From a virus: a DNA stretch of 64,000 nucleotides. The notes under the pieces were generated by a model. It was given only the letters and a program-made list of their open reading frames with translations, made no database searches and was not told the DNA's origin. The position numbers and the translations under genes were made by a program. The stretch covers positions 1 through 64,000 of IMG/VR virus record IMGVR_UViG_3300048672_000475; one strand, written 5' to 3'. Positions 40,627 through 48,750 of this stretch are shown here, in pieces. Position 1 is the first letter of the stretch, and the number at the start of each line of letters is the position of its first letter.

Positions 40627-41463
40627 TTAGTCTAGCCCTTCCAGTGGGTCGGCGGTTTCTTTTTTACCAAACGCCATGGTCGTTTGGAACGTCGACTGCT
40701 TGGCCTCTTCCTGGGTCAACTCGCCCTCGTTAATGAAGTACGAGTGGACCAAATTGGAAATGATCCGGGCGCCGATGGTATTGTTTTCGTAGTTTTCGAC
40801 GATGTACTTGCCGATTACCGTGGTGCAGTCCTTCTTTTTGACCGCAGGAAATAACTTCAAGTAGTCATGCAACAGCGCGCTATCGTTCAGGATTTTAAGC
40901 AGTTCGTCAATGGTCAGCTTGCGCAAATTGAACACTAACCCTACTCGGCCCAAGAATTCCGTCTTAACACCGAAGTCGCGTAACCGGTCCAGGGTGATCG
41001 ACTGTTCACCGTTGAATGCGCCGGCAAATACGAACAATACATTGTCGACCGAGGCGTTAACATATTTGCCATAGTCGCCATACACCGAGGCTATGTTCGA
41101 CTCTAACACTTTCAGAAATTCGTTCTGCACACCGTTGGTTGTTTCATGGGCTAATTGGCTATTGCTGTTGCCTGATATAAAGAGCTTGTCAAACTCGTCG
41201 ACAAAGCATACGGTCATCCGGTTACCGCAAGTGATGAGTGGCGTTAACGCTTTGCTCAAGCTGTTGCCGCTGGTCCCTTCTTTGGTCAACTGCGCGGCGT
41301 TAACTTCCAGGTAGTTCAGATTCGCTTGGGCTGTGAGCTGCTGGATAGTGTAGCTCTTGCCCGCACCGCTGGCGCCAACGACGATAAAATGGGGTCGTAT
41401 TTTGGCCTTGCTCGTTTTGAAAATGTTGATAACTCGTTGGATCTTTTCGATTTCGGTTTGCAT
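40627..41463 (-). CDS. AAA+ ATPase, ClpX/HslU-like
   Basis: 278 residues. Walker A VVGASGAGKSYTI, Walker B MTVCFVDEFDKLF, sensor region VDNVLFVFAGAFNG, then GARIISNLVHSY as a sensor-2 Arg. The layout resembles the AAA+ core of ClpX/HslU without protease-docking or substrate domains. Phage versions may remodel protein complexes; the target is unknown. AACTGGAGAAC precedes it. Confidence 0.8.
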   Translation of the reverse strand: MQTEIEKIQRVINIFKTSKAKIRPHFIVVGASGAGKSYTIQQLTAQANLNYLEVNAAQLTKEGTSGNSLSKALTPLITCGNRMTVCFVDEFDKLFISGNSNSQLAHETTNGVQNEFLKVLESNIASVYGDYGKYVNASVDNVLFVFAGAFNGEQSITLDRLRDFGVKTEFLGRVGLVFNLRKLTIDELLKILNDSALLHDYLKLFPAVKKKDCTTVIGKYIVENYENNTIGARIISNLVHSYFINEGELTQEEAKQSTFQTTMAFGKKETADPLEGLD

Positions 41464-41504
41464 GTTTTGTTCTCCAGTTTTAAAGGTTCGCCCAGGTGGT
41501 CGGG

Positions 41505-41738
41505 TTAAGCTATCCGCTCAATGCGCAATAGCAATTGCGTTTTGTTAGCCGTTTCTACGGCCAGCACTATCCGGCAACTAAACTGCATGCCGGCCATTTT
41601 CTTGCCATACCGACAGTGGCAGGTTACGCGGCTGGCGCATCGCTTGGCAACGGATTCGTTAATCACTTCTTTGTATACCGCCTCGCCGGGTTGTAAGGCC
41701 GCTGCGAGGGTTAGAATGTTTTTGGTGTCGGTAATCAT
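41505..41738 (-). CDS. Hypothetical protein, 77 aa
   Basis: ATG 41738 (MITDTKNILTLAAALQPGEA). Contains SRVTCHCRYGKKMAGMQFSC, basic and cysteine-bearing. Starts just after the upstream stop. No family recognised. Confidence 0.5.
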   Translation of the reverse strand: MITDTKNILTLAAALQPGEAVYKEVINESVAKRCASRVTCHCRYGKKMAGMQFSCRIVLAVETANKTQLLLRIERIA

Positions 41739-41740
41739 GG

Positions 41741-41920
41741 CTACTGTTCCCTGAATGTCATCGGAAATACTACAATGCTGCCTTTCTTTACGGCTTGCAT
41801 TGCAATACGGCCTTCCTGGTTGCGCCACATCGTTTCGCCTTTGTGGGTCAGTTTGACGTACAGCCATTGTCCGCCACAGTCTTTTTGTAATTGTTTGATT
41901 ACGCTCATTTCGGTTTGCAT
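41741..41920 (-). CDS. Hypothetical protein, 59 aa
   Basis: ATG 41920 behind AACTGGAGAAC (MQTEMSVIKQLQKDC). Resembles a small beta-alpha protein. No family recognised. Confidence 0.5.
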   Translation of the reverse strand: MQTEMSVIKQLQKDCGGQWLYVKLTHKGETMWRNQEGRIAMQAVKKGSIVVFPMTFREQ

Positions 41921-41945
41921 GTTTTGTTCTCCAGTTTTGAGCCTT

Positions 41946-42188
41946 TTAAAGCATCTCTGTTTCAATTTCTGTGTACATTTTTGATATTTCCACTTTTATG
42001 ACGCGGAAGCCTGTAAAACTTCGCCATTCTTCGGCTTCTTTTTTAGCGTATTTAATGTCTATATAGGGATTACCGTATCTTACGGAGCCGTCCAGTCCTA
42101 TAACATCTACTCTGTACAGAGTAGTTTCGTCGACCGCAAAAACACCGGCTTTTACCTTGTACTTAATGAGTTTGATTACACCGCTCAT
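41946..42188 (-). CDS. Hypothetical protein, 80 aa
   Basis: Beta-rich (LYRVDVIGLDGSVRYGNPYI). AACTGGAGAA upstream. No family recognised. Confidence 0.5.
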   Translation of the reverse strand: MSGVIKLIKYKVKAGVFAVDETTLYRVDVIGLDGSVRYGNPYIDIKYAKKEAEEWRSFTGFRVIKVEISKMYTEIETEML

Positions 42189-42191
42189 GAT

Positions 42192-42455
42192 CTATTCTCC
42201 AGTTTTGTTTATTGTTTCGGTGGTCGGGTTAGGTGGTAGCGGTATCCAGCCTTTTATGCTGTCGGTTACGGTCCAGTTTTCTGCGCAGTCTGTGTGCCAA
42301 GCCATTTTGCCCGTCTCGATATCTTTTGTCGCATACGCCACAAACCATTGGTCGTCATCCCACGCTAGTACGGGGGTGGAAGCCTCAGCGTCTAAATAAT
42401 AGTCCTGGTCTTCACTGAGCGGCGGCATTACGTCGGGTTTATTTAGGGTAGTCAT
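42192..42455 (-). CDS. DUF551-like protein, copy 1
   Basis: 87 residues from ATG 42455. VPVLAW-type core (ASTPVLAWDDDQWFVAYATK) and end SIKGWIPLPPNP resemble DUF551, a short phage/prophage domain of unknown function. About half identical to copy 2 just upstream, overlapping it by 17 bp. Confidence 0.65.
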   Translation of the reverse strand: MTTLNKPDVMPPLSEDQDYYLDAEASTPVLAWDDDQWFVAYATKDIETGKMAWHTDCAENWTVTDSIKGWIPLPPNPTTETINKTGE

Positions 42456-42693
42456 ATCGTGCCTCAATGGCTGGGTTAGGTGGTAGCGGTATCCAGCCTT
42501 TTATGCTGTCGGTTACTATCCACTTCTCCGAGCAGTTGGTATACCAATTCATTTTGACGGTTCCACAATCCCGCATGCAAAAAGCGACGTACCATTCCCC
42601 TCCCCAGGCTAATACCGGTACTGAGACTTCAGTACCAAACGCGTCTTGGTATTCGATAGGCGGCATTACATCGGGTTTATTTAGGGTAGTCAT
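42439..42693 (-). CDS. DUF551-like protein, copy 2
   Basis: 84 residues from ATG 42693, same start (MTTLNKPDVMPP) and same end (WIVTDSIKGWIPLPPNP) as copy 1. A recent tandem duplication. Confidence 0.65.
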   Translation of the reverse strand: MTTLNKPDVMPPIEYQDAFGTEVSVPVLAWGGEWYVAFCMRDCGTVKMNWYTNCSEKWIVTDSIKGWIPLPPNPAIEARYDYPK

Positions 42694-42907
42694 AGGGTGC
42701 TCCAATGGTCGGGTTGATAGCTTGGTACAAGGTCGAAAAATTATTCTTTTTTACTTCCGATACCACCGAGGATATCCGTTCTTCGGATATCCCTTTATCC
42801 CGGAGCAAAATAAAGATCGCGTGTTCTAGCCTCGCGCGGTCGTTTATAAATCTTTGAGCGTCCTTTATGCTCTTCTGATACATCCCTTCGTTGTTGTGGT
42901 ATCCCAT
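42677..42907 (-). CDS. Hypothetical helical protein, 76 aa
   Basis: Helical; LLRDKGISEERISSVVSEVK. Ends with APYDYPK, the same tail as DUF551-like copy 2 (ARYDYPK), because the duplicated region includes the gene junction. No family recognised. Confidence 0.5.
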   Translation of the reverse strand: MGYHNNEGMYQKSIKDAQRFINDRARLEHAIFILLRDKGISEERISSVVSEVKKNNFSTLYQAINPTIGAPYDYPK

Positions 42908-43116
42908 TAGTTAAAAGCCTTGTACCTACGCCACTCGGACCAAAATTGCTTTCCGGTTAATGGCTTTTCTATGTCGTGGTCTTTCCAACCCTGGCCGGAT
43001 TTACCGTTGTAAAAGTAAAGAAAATAGGTTCCTCCAATTAAGTCGTTTACCTTGGCTGCGCCTACGCCTTTTACATAAACGCAGTCGCCTATTTTGTATC
43101 TCAATTTGCTGGGCAT
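42907..43116 (-). CDS. Hypothetical protein, 69 aa
   Basis: ATG 43116 behind AGGAGC. MPSKLRYKIGDCVYVKGVGA is a small SH3-like beta start. No named family. Confidence 0.55.
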   Translation of the reverse strand: MPSKLRYKIGDCVYVKGVGAAKVNDLIGGTYFLYFYNGKSGQGWKDHDIEKPLTGKQFWSEWRRYKAFN

Positions 43117-43136
43117 GGTCTGCTCCTGTGGTCGGG

Positions 43137-43310
43137 TTAGCAAATTTGGTCAACATGACCAGTCCGGCGCATAGCAAAGCAAATACAGTCCCATATCTGC
43201 TCGAACGGTACGCTGATCGCGCTATAGCCATGGCTGTTGTATTGTTCGAGCCGATAGCCCGTGCCTTGCCAGTCGGACCCATAAAATATTCTGTTTTTGA
43301 GCGGTGGCAT
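43137..43310 (-). CDS. Hypothetical protein, 57 aa
   Basis: ATG 43310 behind ACCGAAGAGG. MPPLKNRIFYGSDWQGTGYR, then a cysteine-bearing helix (WDCICFAMRRTG). TAA is followed by CCCGACC. First gene after a promoter. Missed by length cutoffs. Confidence 0.55.
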   Translation of the reverse strand: MPPLKNRIFYGSDWQGTGYRLEQYNSHGYSAISVPFEQIWDCICFAMRRTGHVDQIC

Positions 43311-43348
43311 TTTGATTACCTCTTCGGTTTTGTTTGAAAGTTTCGGTC

Positions 43349-43378
43349 AGTCTATCTTGATTTTCGGCTATGTGTCAA
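43349..43378 (-). promoter_or_regulatory. Sigma70 promoter
   Basis: Minus strand TTGACA (43373-43378), 18-bp spacer, TAGACT (43349-43354), in the AGCACTTGACAC context. Confidence 0.6.
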
Positions 43379-43394
43379 GTGCTAAATGGTCGGG

Positions 43395-43802
43395 TTAGGT
43401 GTTCCCGTTAATGCTGTACCGGGATCTCAAAATTTTAATCGCCTGGGCGTCTTGCGCGGGCGTCAGGTATAAGTGGTCGTATTCCACCTCTCGCCACGCA
43501 ATTTCTGTTTTAGCCGATACCAGGAACCAATCTTTTGTCCTGCGTTCCAGCTTTACACGGGTTACTATCCGGCTGTTTCTGTACCTGTTGGGTAGCTTGG
43601 CCCCTGATCGGCTATCCAGGGTCGCACCGGACTTGTACTTATCGTATGCCAGCAAAGTGGTTAGCTCTTTCTCGGCTCTGTGGGCAAGCCCTCGCATTTC
43701 GCTATACCTTATGTACGTGTGGGCCTCGGCAGACCCGTTAGCGGCCCTTAAAGCCGCTTCGATTCCACTGGCGTTGTTGTCTGTAATTTTAATCGGTTTC
43801 AT
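43395..43802 (-). CDS. Hypothetical protein, 135 aa
   Basis: Basic (RNSRIVTRVKLERRTKDWFL), alpha/beta. CGAAGAGG ribosome cassette. No family recognised. Confidence 0.55.
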   Translation of the reverse strand: MKPIKITDNNASGIEAALRAANGSAEAHTYIRYSEMRGLAHRAEKELTTLLAYDKYKSGATLDSRSGAKLPNRYRNSRIVTRVKLERRTKDWFLVSAKTEIAWREVEYDHLYLTPAQDAQAIKILRSRYSINGNT

Positions 43803-44034
43803 GGTCTAATCCTCTTCGGTTTGGGTGATCGGCTTTTAAGATTTCTATCTGCCCGTATGAAAATTCTACTTCCACTTCATACACCGCGAAAAACTCCGCG
43901 AGTATTGGATCGCTTTGCCGGTCGGCTTCCGCGTCTTCACGCGTAAAGTACAATTTTTCGGTTGATTTCTCCAACTCGACAAAAAGTCGGGCGTGTTTTG
44001 GCTTACGCTGGATGATATAAGCTACATAAGACAT
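43789..44034 (-). CDS. Hypothetical protein, 81 aa
   Basis: ATG 44034 (MSYVAYIIQRKPKHARLFVE) behind AGAGGAGC. Overlaps both neighbours. Small alpha/beta protein of unknown role. Confidence 0.5.
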   Translation of the reverse strand: MSYVAYIIQRKPKHARLFVELEKSTEKLYFTREDAEADRQSDPILAEFFAVYEVEVEFSYGQIEILKADHPNRRGLDHETD

Positions 44035-44192
44035 GCGGCATGCTCCTCTGCTTGCCTCGGTGTGTAGAGTAAGCCCCATGCCGCGCCCGGACTTTTGCGC
44101 GCCATCACTGAGCCGTCAGCTTTGAATTTCAGGGTATAGGGCGCCCAGTGTAAGCGGATTGCTTGTTTTTGTTTTGCGGTTAGTGGTTTCAC
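44022..44192 (-). CDS. Hypothetical protein, 56 aa, GTG start
   Basis: GTG 44192 with the standard ACCGAAGAGGATCAGACC cassette. MKPLTAKQKQAIRLHWAPYT, then GSVMARKSPGAAWGLLYTPR. Overlaps the next gene by 13 bp. Found only by allowing GTG. Confidence 0.5.
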   Translation of the reverse strand: MKPLTAKQKQAIRLHWAPYTLKFKADGSVMARKSPGAAWGLLYTPRQAEEHAACLM

Positions 44193-44236
44193 GGTCTGAT
44201 CCTCTTCGGTTTTGATGGTCGGCTTTCCCGGTCGGG

Positions 44237-44524
44237 TTAGTCAAGTATCATGGTATCTTCAAAAGGTAATTCTTGCCCTTTCCAGCTAACAAGCCACTCC
44301 CGTTTTCGGGCATAGACTTGGAATCCAAGATTGTCCTGGCTGCTGGCTTGGTTCATTGCTAGTTTGGTCGTGTTGGTACGATAGCCGGCGCTATTCAACA
44401 TGATTTTACCGTCCTGGAACACGCCGACAACGGGCGTTGAGTGGTAAAAATAGTTACGGGTGCCGGTGTGTGGGTTGGTTTCGATTCTGCGGGCGGTGCC
44501 ACGGAATATTTGAGATTGTGCCAT
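44237..44524 (-). CDS. Hypothetical protein, 95 aa
   Basis: Beta-rich (GTRNYFYHSTPVVGVFQDGK, SAGYRTNTTKLAMNQ), typical of a small phage protein with a Tyr/Thr-rich core. CCCGACC follows its TAA. No named family. Confidence 0.55.
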   Translation of the reverse strand: MAQSQIFRGTARRIETNPHTGTRNYFYHSTPVVGVFQDGKIMLNSAGYRTNTTKLAMNQASSQDNLGFQVYARKREWLVSWKGQELPFEDTMILD

Positions 44525-44561
44525 GTTCTGGCCCTCTTCGGTTTGATGGTCGGTGTCTGGG

Positions 44562-44930
44562 TTATAGGCTGTTATAGCGTTTCATGCTGTCTTGGTACCG
44601 CTTTCCAGGGCACAGGGCTCGAAATAAGTTGTATTGCGCCGCAAATAGCATGTCCATACCGCAGCCCGATATCCGACGGTTTTTATCGCACCCTGCCAGC
44701 TTATAGATAAAGCCGGGGGCGCCGTGTAGTTCGTTGTTTTTGATGATTGCAATGGCAATCGTGCGGCTCATACCGGACCGGCTAACGCTTTCGACGGCTG
44801 TATAATATCGGCCTTTTACCAGGGCTTCGGCAAAATTGGTCAGGTGTTTGATGGTCCAGTTTAGGTCCGCGTAGGGGTCGGCTTTGCAGATTTCAGCGGC
44901 TAATTTTTCGATGTGTTTGGTCGGTTTCAT
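44562..44930 (-). CDS. Hypothetical protein, 122 aa
   Basis: VESVSRSGMSRTIAIAIIKN and RISGCGMDMLFAAQYNLF are blocks I have seen in phage proteins of unknown function. CGAAGAGG cassette. Confidence 0.55.
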   Translation of the reverse strand: MKPTKHIEKLAAEICKADPYADLNWTIKHLTNFAEALVKGRYYTAVESVSRSGMSRTIAIAIIKNNELHGAPGFIYKLAGCDKNRRISGCGMDMLFAAQYNLFRALCPGKRYQDSMKRYNSL

Positions 44931-44996
44931 GGTCGGGCCTCTTCGGTTTTGGTGGTCGGTGTCTGGGTTTTGCCATCCCTGGCTTGGGTAATCGGG

Positions 44997-45308
44997 TTAG
45001 CTAATATATTGGCCTACAACAACGGATTCGCCTGTGTCGTCTAGGCGGATCAATAACCCGCTAAAAAACGAGTCGCCTTTATACCCGTGCCAATCACCGG
45101 GAAATGGGCTATTTTTATCCAGCCGCATAAAATCGCCTAATGTGTACACGTTGCCCTTGTACCGGAAAAACTCAATAGGGGCTGAGGTTTCCGTAAAATC
45201 CGAGTACCAATCGAATTCGGCTTTTTCTTTCTCGGTCAAATCGAACCATGAAAGCAATTCGCGGGGTTGGTTGTTGGTGCGGATTTCTGGGGCGTTTTCG
45301 GTTGTCAT
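44997..45308 (-). CDS. Hypothetical protein, 103 aa
   Basis: LLSWFDLTEKEKAEFDWY and FFRYKGNVYTLGDFMRLD with an acidic composition. Acidic small phage proteins include antirestriction factors, but nothing specific supports that here. Confidence 0.55.
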   Translation of the reverse strand: MTTENAPEIRTNNQPRELLSWFDLTEKEKAEFDWYSDFTETSAPIEFFRYKGNVYTLGDFMRLDKNSPFPGDWHGYKGDSFFSGLLIRLDDTGESVVVGQYIS

Positions 45309-45348
45309 GGTCGGGCCTCTTCGGTCTGTTGTTACTAAATTTTCGGTC

Positions 45349-45377
45349 AGCTTATCGCGGTTTTCTTACTGTGTCAA
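45349..45377 (-). promoter_or_regulatory. Sigma70 promoter
   Basis: Minus strand TTGACA (45372-45377), 17-bp spacer, TAAGCT (45349-45354). Sequence around it parallels the promoter at 43349-43378 (both have CTGACCGAAA after the -10). Confidence 0.6.
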
Positions 45378-45415
45378 GTGCTTTTGGCCTTTATTTATCG
45401 GCTTCGGTTGTCGGG

Positions 45416-45661
45416 TTAGTTCGCCCAGGGAAGGGCTAAACAGAGGATATGACCGCGCGTAAGTAGTCTACGTTTGCTTTGTTGGTGTAGCAAATATTCG
45501 GTTAGCTTGTCGCGGTCTGCTGTAAAGGAAATCTGGTTGACTTCGCGTAATAGCTCTTCGAAGTTTATGATTAATCCGCTACTCGCGGCGGCATAGGTGG
45601 CGGACCTTTGGCCACCGTGCCAGTCGTATAACATCGCTCTTGCTGTTTTTTGCTTAATCAT
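45416..45661 (-). CDS. Hypothetical protein, 81 aa
   Basis: MIKQKTARAMLYDWHGGQRS, helical, basic end. CGAAGAGG cassette. No family recognised. Confidence 0.55.
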   Translation of the reverse strand: MIKQKTARAMLYDWHGGQRSATYAAASSGLIINFEELLREVNQISFTADRDKLTEYLLHQQSKRRLLTRGHILCLALPWAN

Positions 45662-45681
45662 GGCTCGTTCCTCTTCGGTGG

Positions 45682-45891
45682 TTAGTTAATAATTTTTGCG
45701 CGTTCGGTCGTTGTTAGCGCGGGTAAAATTTCCGTTATGGCCTGTACTTTGTCGGGTTCTATTCTCCAATGTTCGGCGGGTTCTAGCACTACTAAGCGGC
45801 GATTTAGGGTTTTTATTATGTAAAACAATCCCGGCGGTTCGTTTTCCTCGGGGAGATAAACTTTATCTCCTGGTTCGTATCGAATTCGCAT
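45682..45891 (-). CDS. Hypothetical beta-rich protein, 69 aa
   Basis: MRIRYEPGDKVYLPEENEPP begins a small beta-barrel-like protein. No family recognised. Confidence 0.5.
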   Translation of the reverse strand: MRIRYEPGDKVYLPEENEPPGLFYIIKTLNRRLVVLEPAEHWRIEPDKVQAITEILPALTTTERAKIIN

Positions 45892-45914
45892 TTTGTGTGG
45901 CTCCGGTGGCTGGG

Positions 45915-46154
45915 TTATAAAATGATTTTTAATACTATCTGTTCGGCTTTGGCTGCGGTTCTCAGCTCCGGCAAGGTGAACATATATAGATTTTCGTCTC
46001 CGTCGATGCCATACGCGGCGCCGATGTCGGGATTGTGGCCTAGATAGTGCGCGGTAACTTTTCTATTTTGTTGCGCGGCTCTTAACGTTTCGCGGGCTAT
46101 GCGGGCCATCATTTCTGCGTGTTCGCGCAGTTCTTCGGGTGTGTAGTCGTCCAT
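45915..46154 (-). CDS. Hypothetical helical protein, 79 aa
   Basis: YTPEELREHAEMMARIARET helical start. CGAAGAGG cassette. No family recognised. Confidence 0.55.
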   Translation of the reverse strand: MDDYTPEELREHAEMMARIARETLRAAQQNRKVTAHYLGHNPDIGAAYGIDGDENLYMFTLPELRTAAKAEQIVLKIIL

Positions 46155-46226
46155 ATGCTTCCTCTTCGGTTTTGGTTAGGTGTTTTTCATAGGCTCCCTG
46201 CTTGCGCTGGAAGCCTAAAAAATAGC

Positions 46227-46454
46227 CTAAATCGGACCGAGTATTTTAGCCACGGCGTACCAGCCGGCGGCAAGCGTTATCAGTACCGCCACGGCGGCGG
46301 AAAGCCGCAGGTCGAATTTTAAGCGGTTTATCGTTTCGCCTTGCTGTTCCTGCGTCATCATGTAGCGGTTTATCGCCTCGGATCGTGTCGCGGCTTCCTG
46401 GGCGCGGATAGCTTGCCGTGCGTTTTCGATTTGTTGCTGTGTTTTGGTTTTCAT
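46227..46454 (-). CDS. Coiled-coil protein with C-terminal TM helix
   Basis: 75 residues: polar coiled coil, then AAVAVLITLAAGWYAVAKIL. Overlaps the upstream stop (ATGA). Function unknown. Confidence 0.55.
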   Translation of the reverse strand: MKTKTQQQIENARQAIRAQEAATRSEAINRYMMTQEQQGETINRLKFDLRLSAAVAVLITLAAGWYAVAKILGPI

Positions 46455-46702
46455 TGTTTCGACTCCTGGTTAGGTAACATTACCTCGTAAAATTCAAACC
46501 CTCGCCAGCCGCCAGCTACGCGGGCTTCCTGTCTTTGTTCGTCTATCTTTTCAACTCTGCCAATCCACAGGGCTTGTGTGGTGGGGTTTTTCAAAAATTT
46601 ATTCTCTACGAGTTGTGAGGGGGCGTATACGCACTCTCTTTTATAGTTGCGGCGTAGGTCGCCACGTATCGCCACTAAATCACCTATTTTTAACTTAGCC
46701 AT
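46451..46702 (-). CDS. Hypothetical beta-rich protein, 83 aa
   Basis: ATG 46702 (MAKLKIGDLVAIRGDLRRNY). Beta-rich with a WIGRVEKIDEQRQEARVAGG repeat-like strand pattern. Overlaps the upstream gene by 13 bp. Confidence 0.55.
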   Translation of the reverse strand: MAKLKIGDLVAIRGDLRRNYKRECVYAPSQLVENKFLKNPTTQALWIGRVEKIDEQRQEARVAGGWRGFEFYEVMLPNQESKQ

Positions 46703-46971
46703 TGTTCTGTGTCCTGTTTGGTTACTTTTGCGCATTTTGACAATATTTTTATTTTGCCCTTTTCGCGTTCTGCTATGCCGGCGGCGTTGTATGTTTGTCG
46801 CTTCGCGCCGGTGCGTGACGTATAGCCGTCGGGTGATTCGCCGTCTATCGCTACGACTTCGACAACCTGGGCGCGCTTTACGCTTATCTGCTCGGCTTGT
46901 GCGGTTATCATGACGGACCGCCAGCCAGCCGGCACCATCACCGCCGTTTTGTATTTTATTTGCACGTTCAT
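46690..46971 (-). CDS. Hypothetical protein, 93 aa
   Basis: ATG 46971 (MNVQIKYKTAVMVPAGWRSV), beta-rich then basic. The longer frame to 47163 is read-through of the neighbouring gene. No family recognised. Confidence 0.55.
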   Translation of the reverse strand: MNVQIKYKTAVMVPAGWRSVMITAQAEQISVKRAQVVEVVAIDGESPDGYTSRTGAKRQTYNAAGIAEREKGKIKILSKCAKVTKQDTEQWLS

Positions 46972-46985
46972 TGTTTGGGTCCTGG

Positions 46986-47450
46986 TTAGTCGTTTAGGTA
47001 TTCCAGATAATCGCAATAGCTCCGGGCTACTTCCTCGCCCGCGTACCATGCAAGCGCGTTGTGTATCTGGGTATAGTCTGCGCTTCCGTCGTCGTCTTTG
47101 GGTTCTCGGCCTAGTGCTAGGGTAGCGATTCTGCCGGGGCTGAGGTCCAAACCTTTTAGACAATTAAAACCGGCGATCATTGCAAAAGCGTCCGCTTCGC
47201 CATAGTCGCGGGCCTGTTGTTCGGCAAGTTCTAAAATGTGTTTTTTGTGCTTTTTGGAAAAAGGCACTGTATCAGGATAATAATAGATAAATCCGCCTAT
47301 TCCGCCAGCCATGCCATAACTGGTTATGTCGGGCGCTTTCTCTTGGAAGCTTTCCCAACCGCCAAGCTGCTTGATTACCGCGCGGATTAGCGGCGCGGGG
47401 ATTGACGATTGTTTAATAAAATCGGTTTGTGTTGGTGTTTTTGCGGTCAT
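46986..47450 (-). CDS. Conserved phage protein, 154 aa
   Basis: SIPAPLIRAVIKQLGGWESF, GGIGGFIYYYPDTVPFSKKH and LALGREP recur in many phage early regions, usually annotated as a domain of unknown function. Role unknown. Confidence 0.6.
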   Translation of the reverse strand: MTAKTPTQTDFIKQSSIPAPLIRAVIKQLGGWESFQEKAPDITSYGMAGGIGGFIYYYPDTVPFSKKHKKHILELAEQQARDYGEADAFAMIAGFNCLKGLDLSPGRIATLALGREPKDDDGSADYTQIHNALAWYAGEEVARSYCDYLEYLND

Positions 47451-47509
47451 GGTGTCGCCTCTTCGGTTTGTGTTTGTGTTTGGGTTTTATTGGGTTTGGC
47501 TTTGGGTGT

Positions 47510-47839
47510 TTAAAAGTTAGCGTAAACCATTCCGCTCGATGTATGGCCGATAATGGCTGTTCTGTCTTCCATGTACTCAATAACGGCTCGCTCCTTTTCG
47601 TCGTCGTCTTCGCAATCGCTCAAGTCGATGCTGTAATCACTGGCTATTGTTTCGGCGTCGCTCTCTGTGTACTCACAGCAAATGGCGATTACATCCAGCT
47701 CTATTTCTTCGCCTGTGTCCTCTTCCAACTCTTCAAAGTAGTTGAATAACAAGCTTAATGCCTCGTAACTGAATTGTTCGCCGCGTCCGCATCGGTGGAA
47801 AGCTGCGGTAAATTCTGAATGATTGATTGTTTGTTTCAT
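47510..47839 (-). CDS. Conserved acidic phage protein, 109 aa
   Basis: FTAAFHRCGRGEQFSYEALS and LLFNYFEELEEDTGEEIELD are hallmarks of a phage protein family of unknown function. Strongly acidic. Confidence 0.6.
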   Translation of the reverse strand: MKQTINHSEFTAAFHRCGRGEQFSYEALSLLFNYFEELEEDTGEEIELDVIAICCEYTESDAETIASDYSIDLSDCEDDDEKERAVIEYMEDRTAIIGHTSSGMVYANF

Positions 47840-47843
47840 GGTT

Positions 47844-48533
47844 CTATGCTCCAGTTTTTATAGTTTGCAGTAGTTCGGCGCGGTCCGCCAAGTATGCGCG
47901 GATTGTCTGCCGCACGGCGGCGCAAATTGCGGGGCTGAGCGGTTGCGCGGCTTTTGTTTCGCGGATTAGCTCCAGCGTGGTTTTGTTGGTGCGGTGTAGC
48001 TCTTCGCGGGCTTCGATGATGCGTTGCTCTTGCTGATATATCGCGTCGGCTTCGCGTTGCTCTTCCGCGTCGATCCTGGCGCACTCGTCCGCGTATCGCG
48101 CGGCGTCTTCTGCGGTGTCGTGTACGCTATCTGTGTATACGGTTACACCATCCCAATCGCTGTGCCGCGTTGCTGCGAGATAAAACAGGTGCGCGCCGGC
48201 GTCGTTTAGCTTGTGCGGGTTTCTGAAGGCTAAAACAAAGCCATGCAGGGTTTCGCCGGTCCAACCGTCGTCGGATGTATACCAGCCCTGCGGCAAGTGT
48301 CGGCAAATGTCGTGTGCCTCGCCGACTTGGATCAACGGCAAGTCGTTGAAACAATCCGCGTAAATCGTGCTTTCGTCAACTTTGCTGCGCGTATGCTGAC
48401 CACGTTTTAAAATCGCGGGTTTTGGGTAGCGGTTGTTGCGCCAGTTTGAATAATGCGCTGATTCTGGGTAGCGTTCGGCCATTTTCGCGGTGTTTGCTTT
48501 ATACGCGGCTAGGCGTCTTTGTAATGCGCTCAT
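47844..48533 (-). CDS. Hypothetical protein, 229 aa
   Basis: N-terminal part with QGWYTSDDGWTGETLHGFVL and LPRHSDWDGV-like strands (AATRHSDWDGVTVYTDSV), then a long helical region (EEQREADAIYQQEQRIIEAR). No named family. Confidence 0.6.
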   Translation of the reverse strand: MSALQRRLAAYKANTAKMAERYPESAHYSNWRNNRYPKPAILKRGQHTRSKVDESTIYADCFNDLPLIQVGEAHDICRHLPQGWYTSDDGWTGETLHGFVLAFRNPHKLNDAGAHLFYLAATRHSDWDGVTVYTDSVHDTAEDAARYADECARIDAEEQREADAIYQQEQRIIEAREELHRTNKTTLELIRETKAAQPLSPAICAAVRQTIRAYLADRAELLQTIKTGA

Positions 48534-48536
48534 GGC

Positions 48537-48695
48537 TTAGGCTCCTTTTATTGCTTGGTAGATTGCTTCGGCTTGCGTCCAGTCGAGCGCCAGCATGGCG
48601 GCAAGCTGCATAATTGCGGCAACTGCGGCAAGGTGTGGCCAATCGCGTAAAAATGCGCGGGCTTGGTTTATGGTTTGCGTGTTTGGTGCTTTCAT
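48537..48695 (-). CDS. Hypothetical helical protein, 52 aa
   Basis: ATG 48695 behind ACCGAAGAGGAG. MKAPNTQTINQARAFLRDWP then Ala-rich helices. Immediately before the 229-aa gene. Below length cutoffs. Confidence 0.5.
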   Translation of the reverse strand: MKAPNTQTINQARAFLRDWPHLAAVAAIMQLAAMLALDWTQAEAIYQAIKGA

Positions 48696-48750
48696 GGCTG
48701 CGGCTCCTCTTCGGTTAGCGGGTTTGTTTGCCGTCCGTGGCTTTGTGGGT

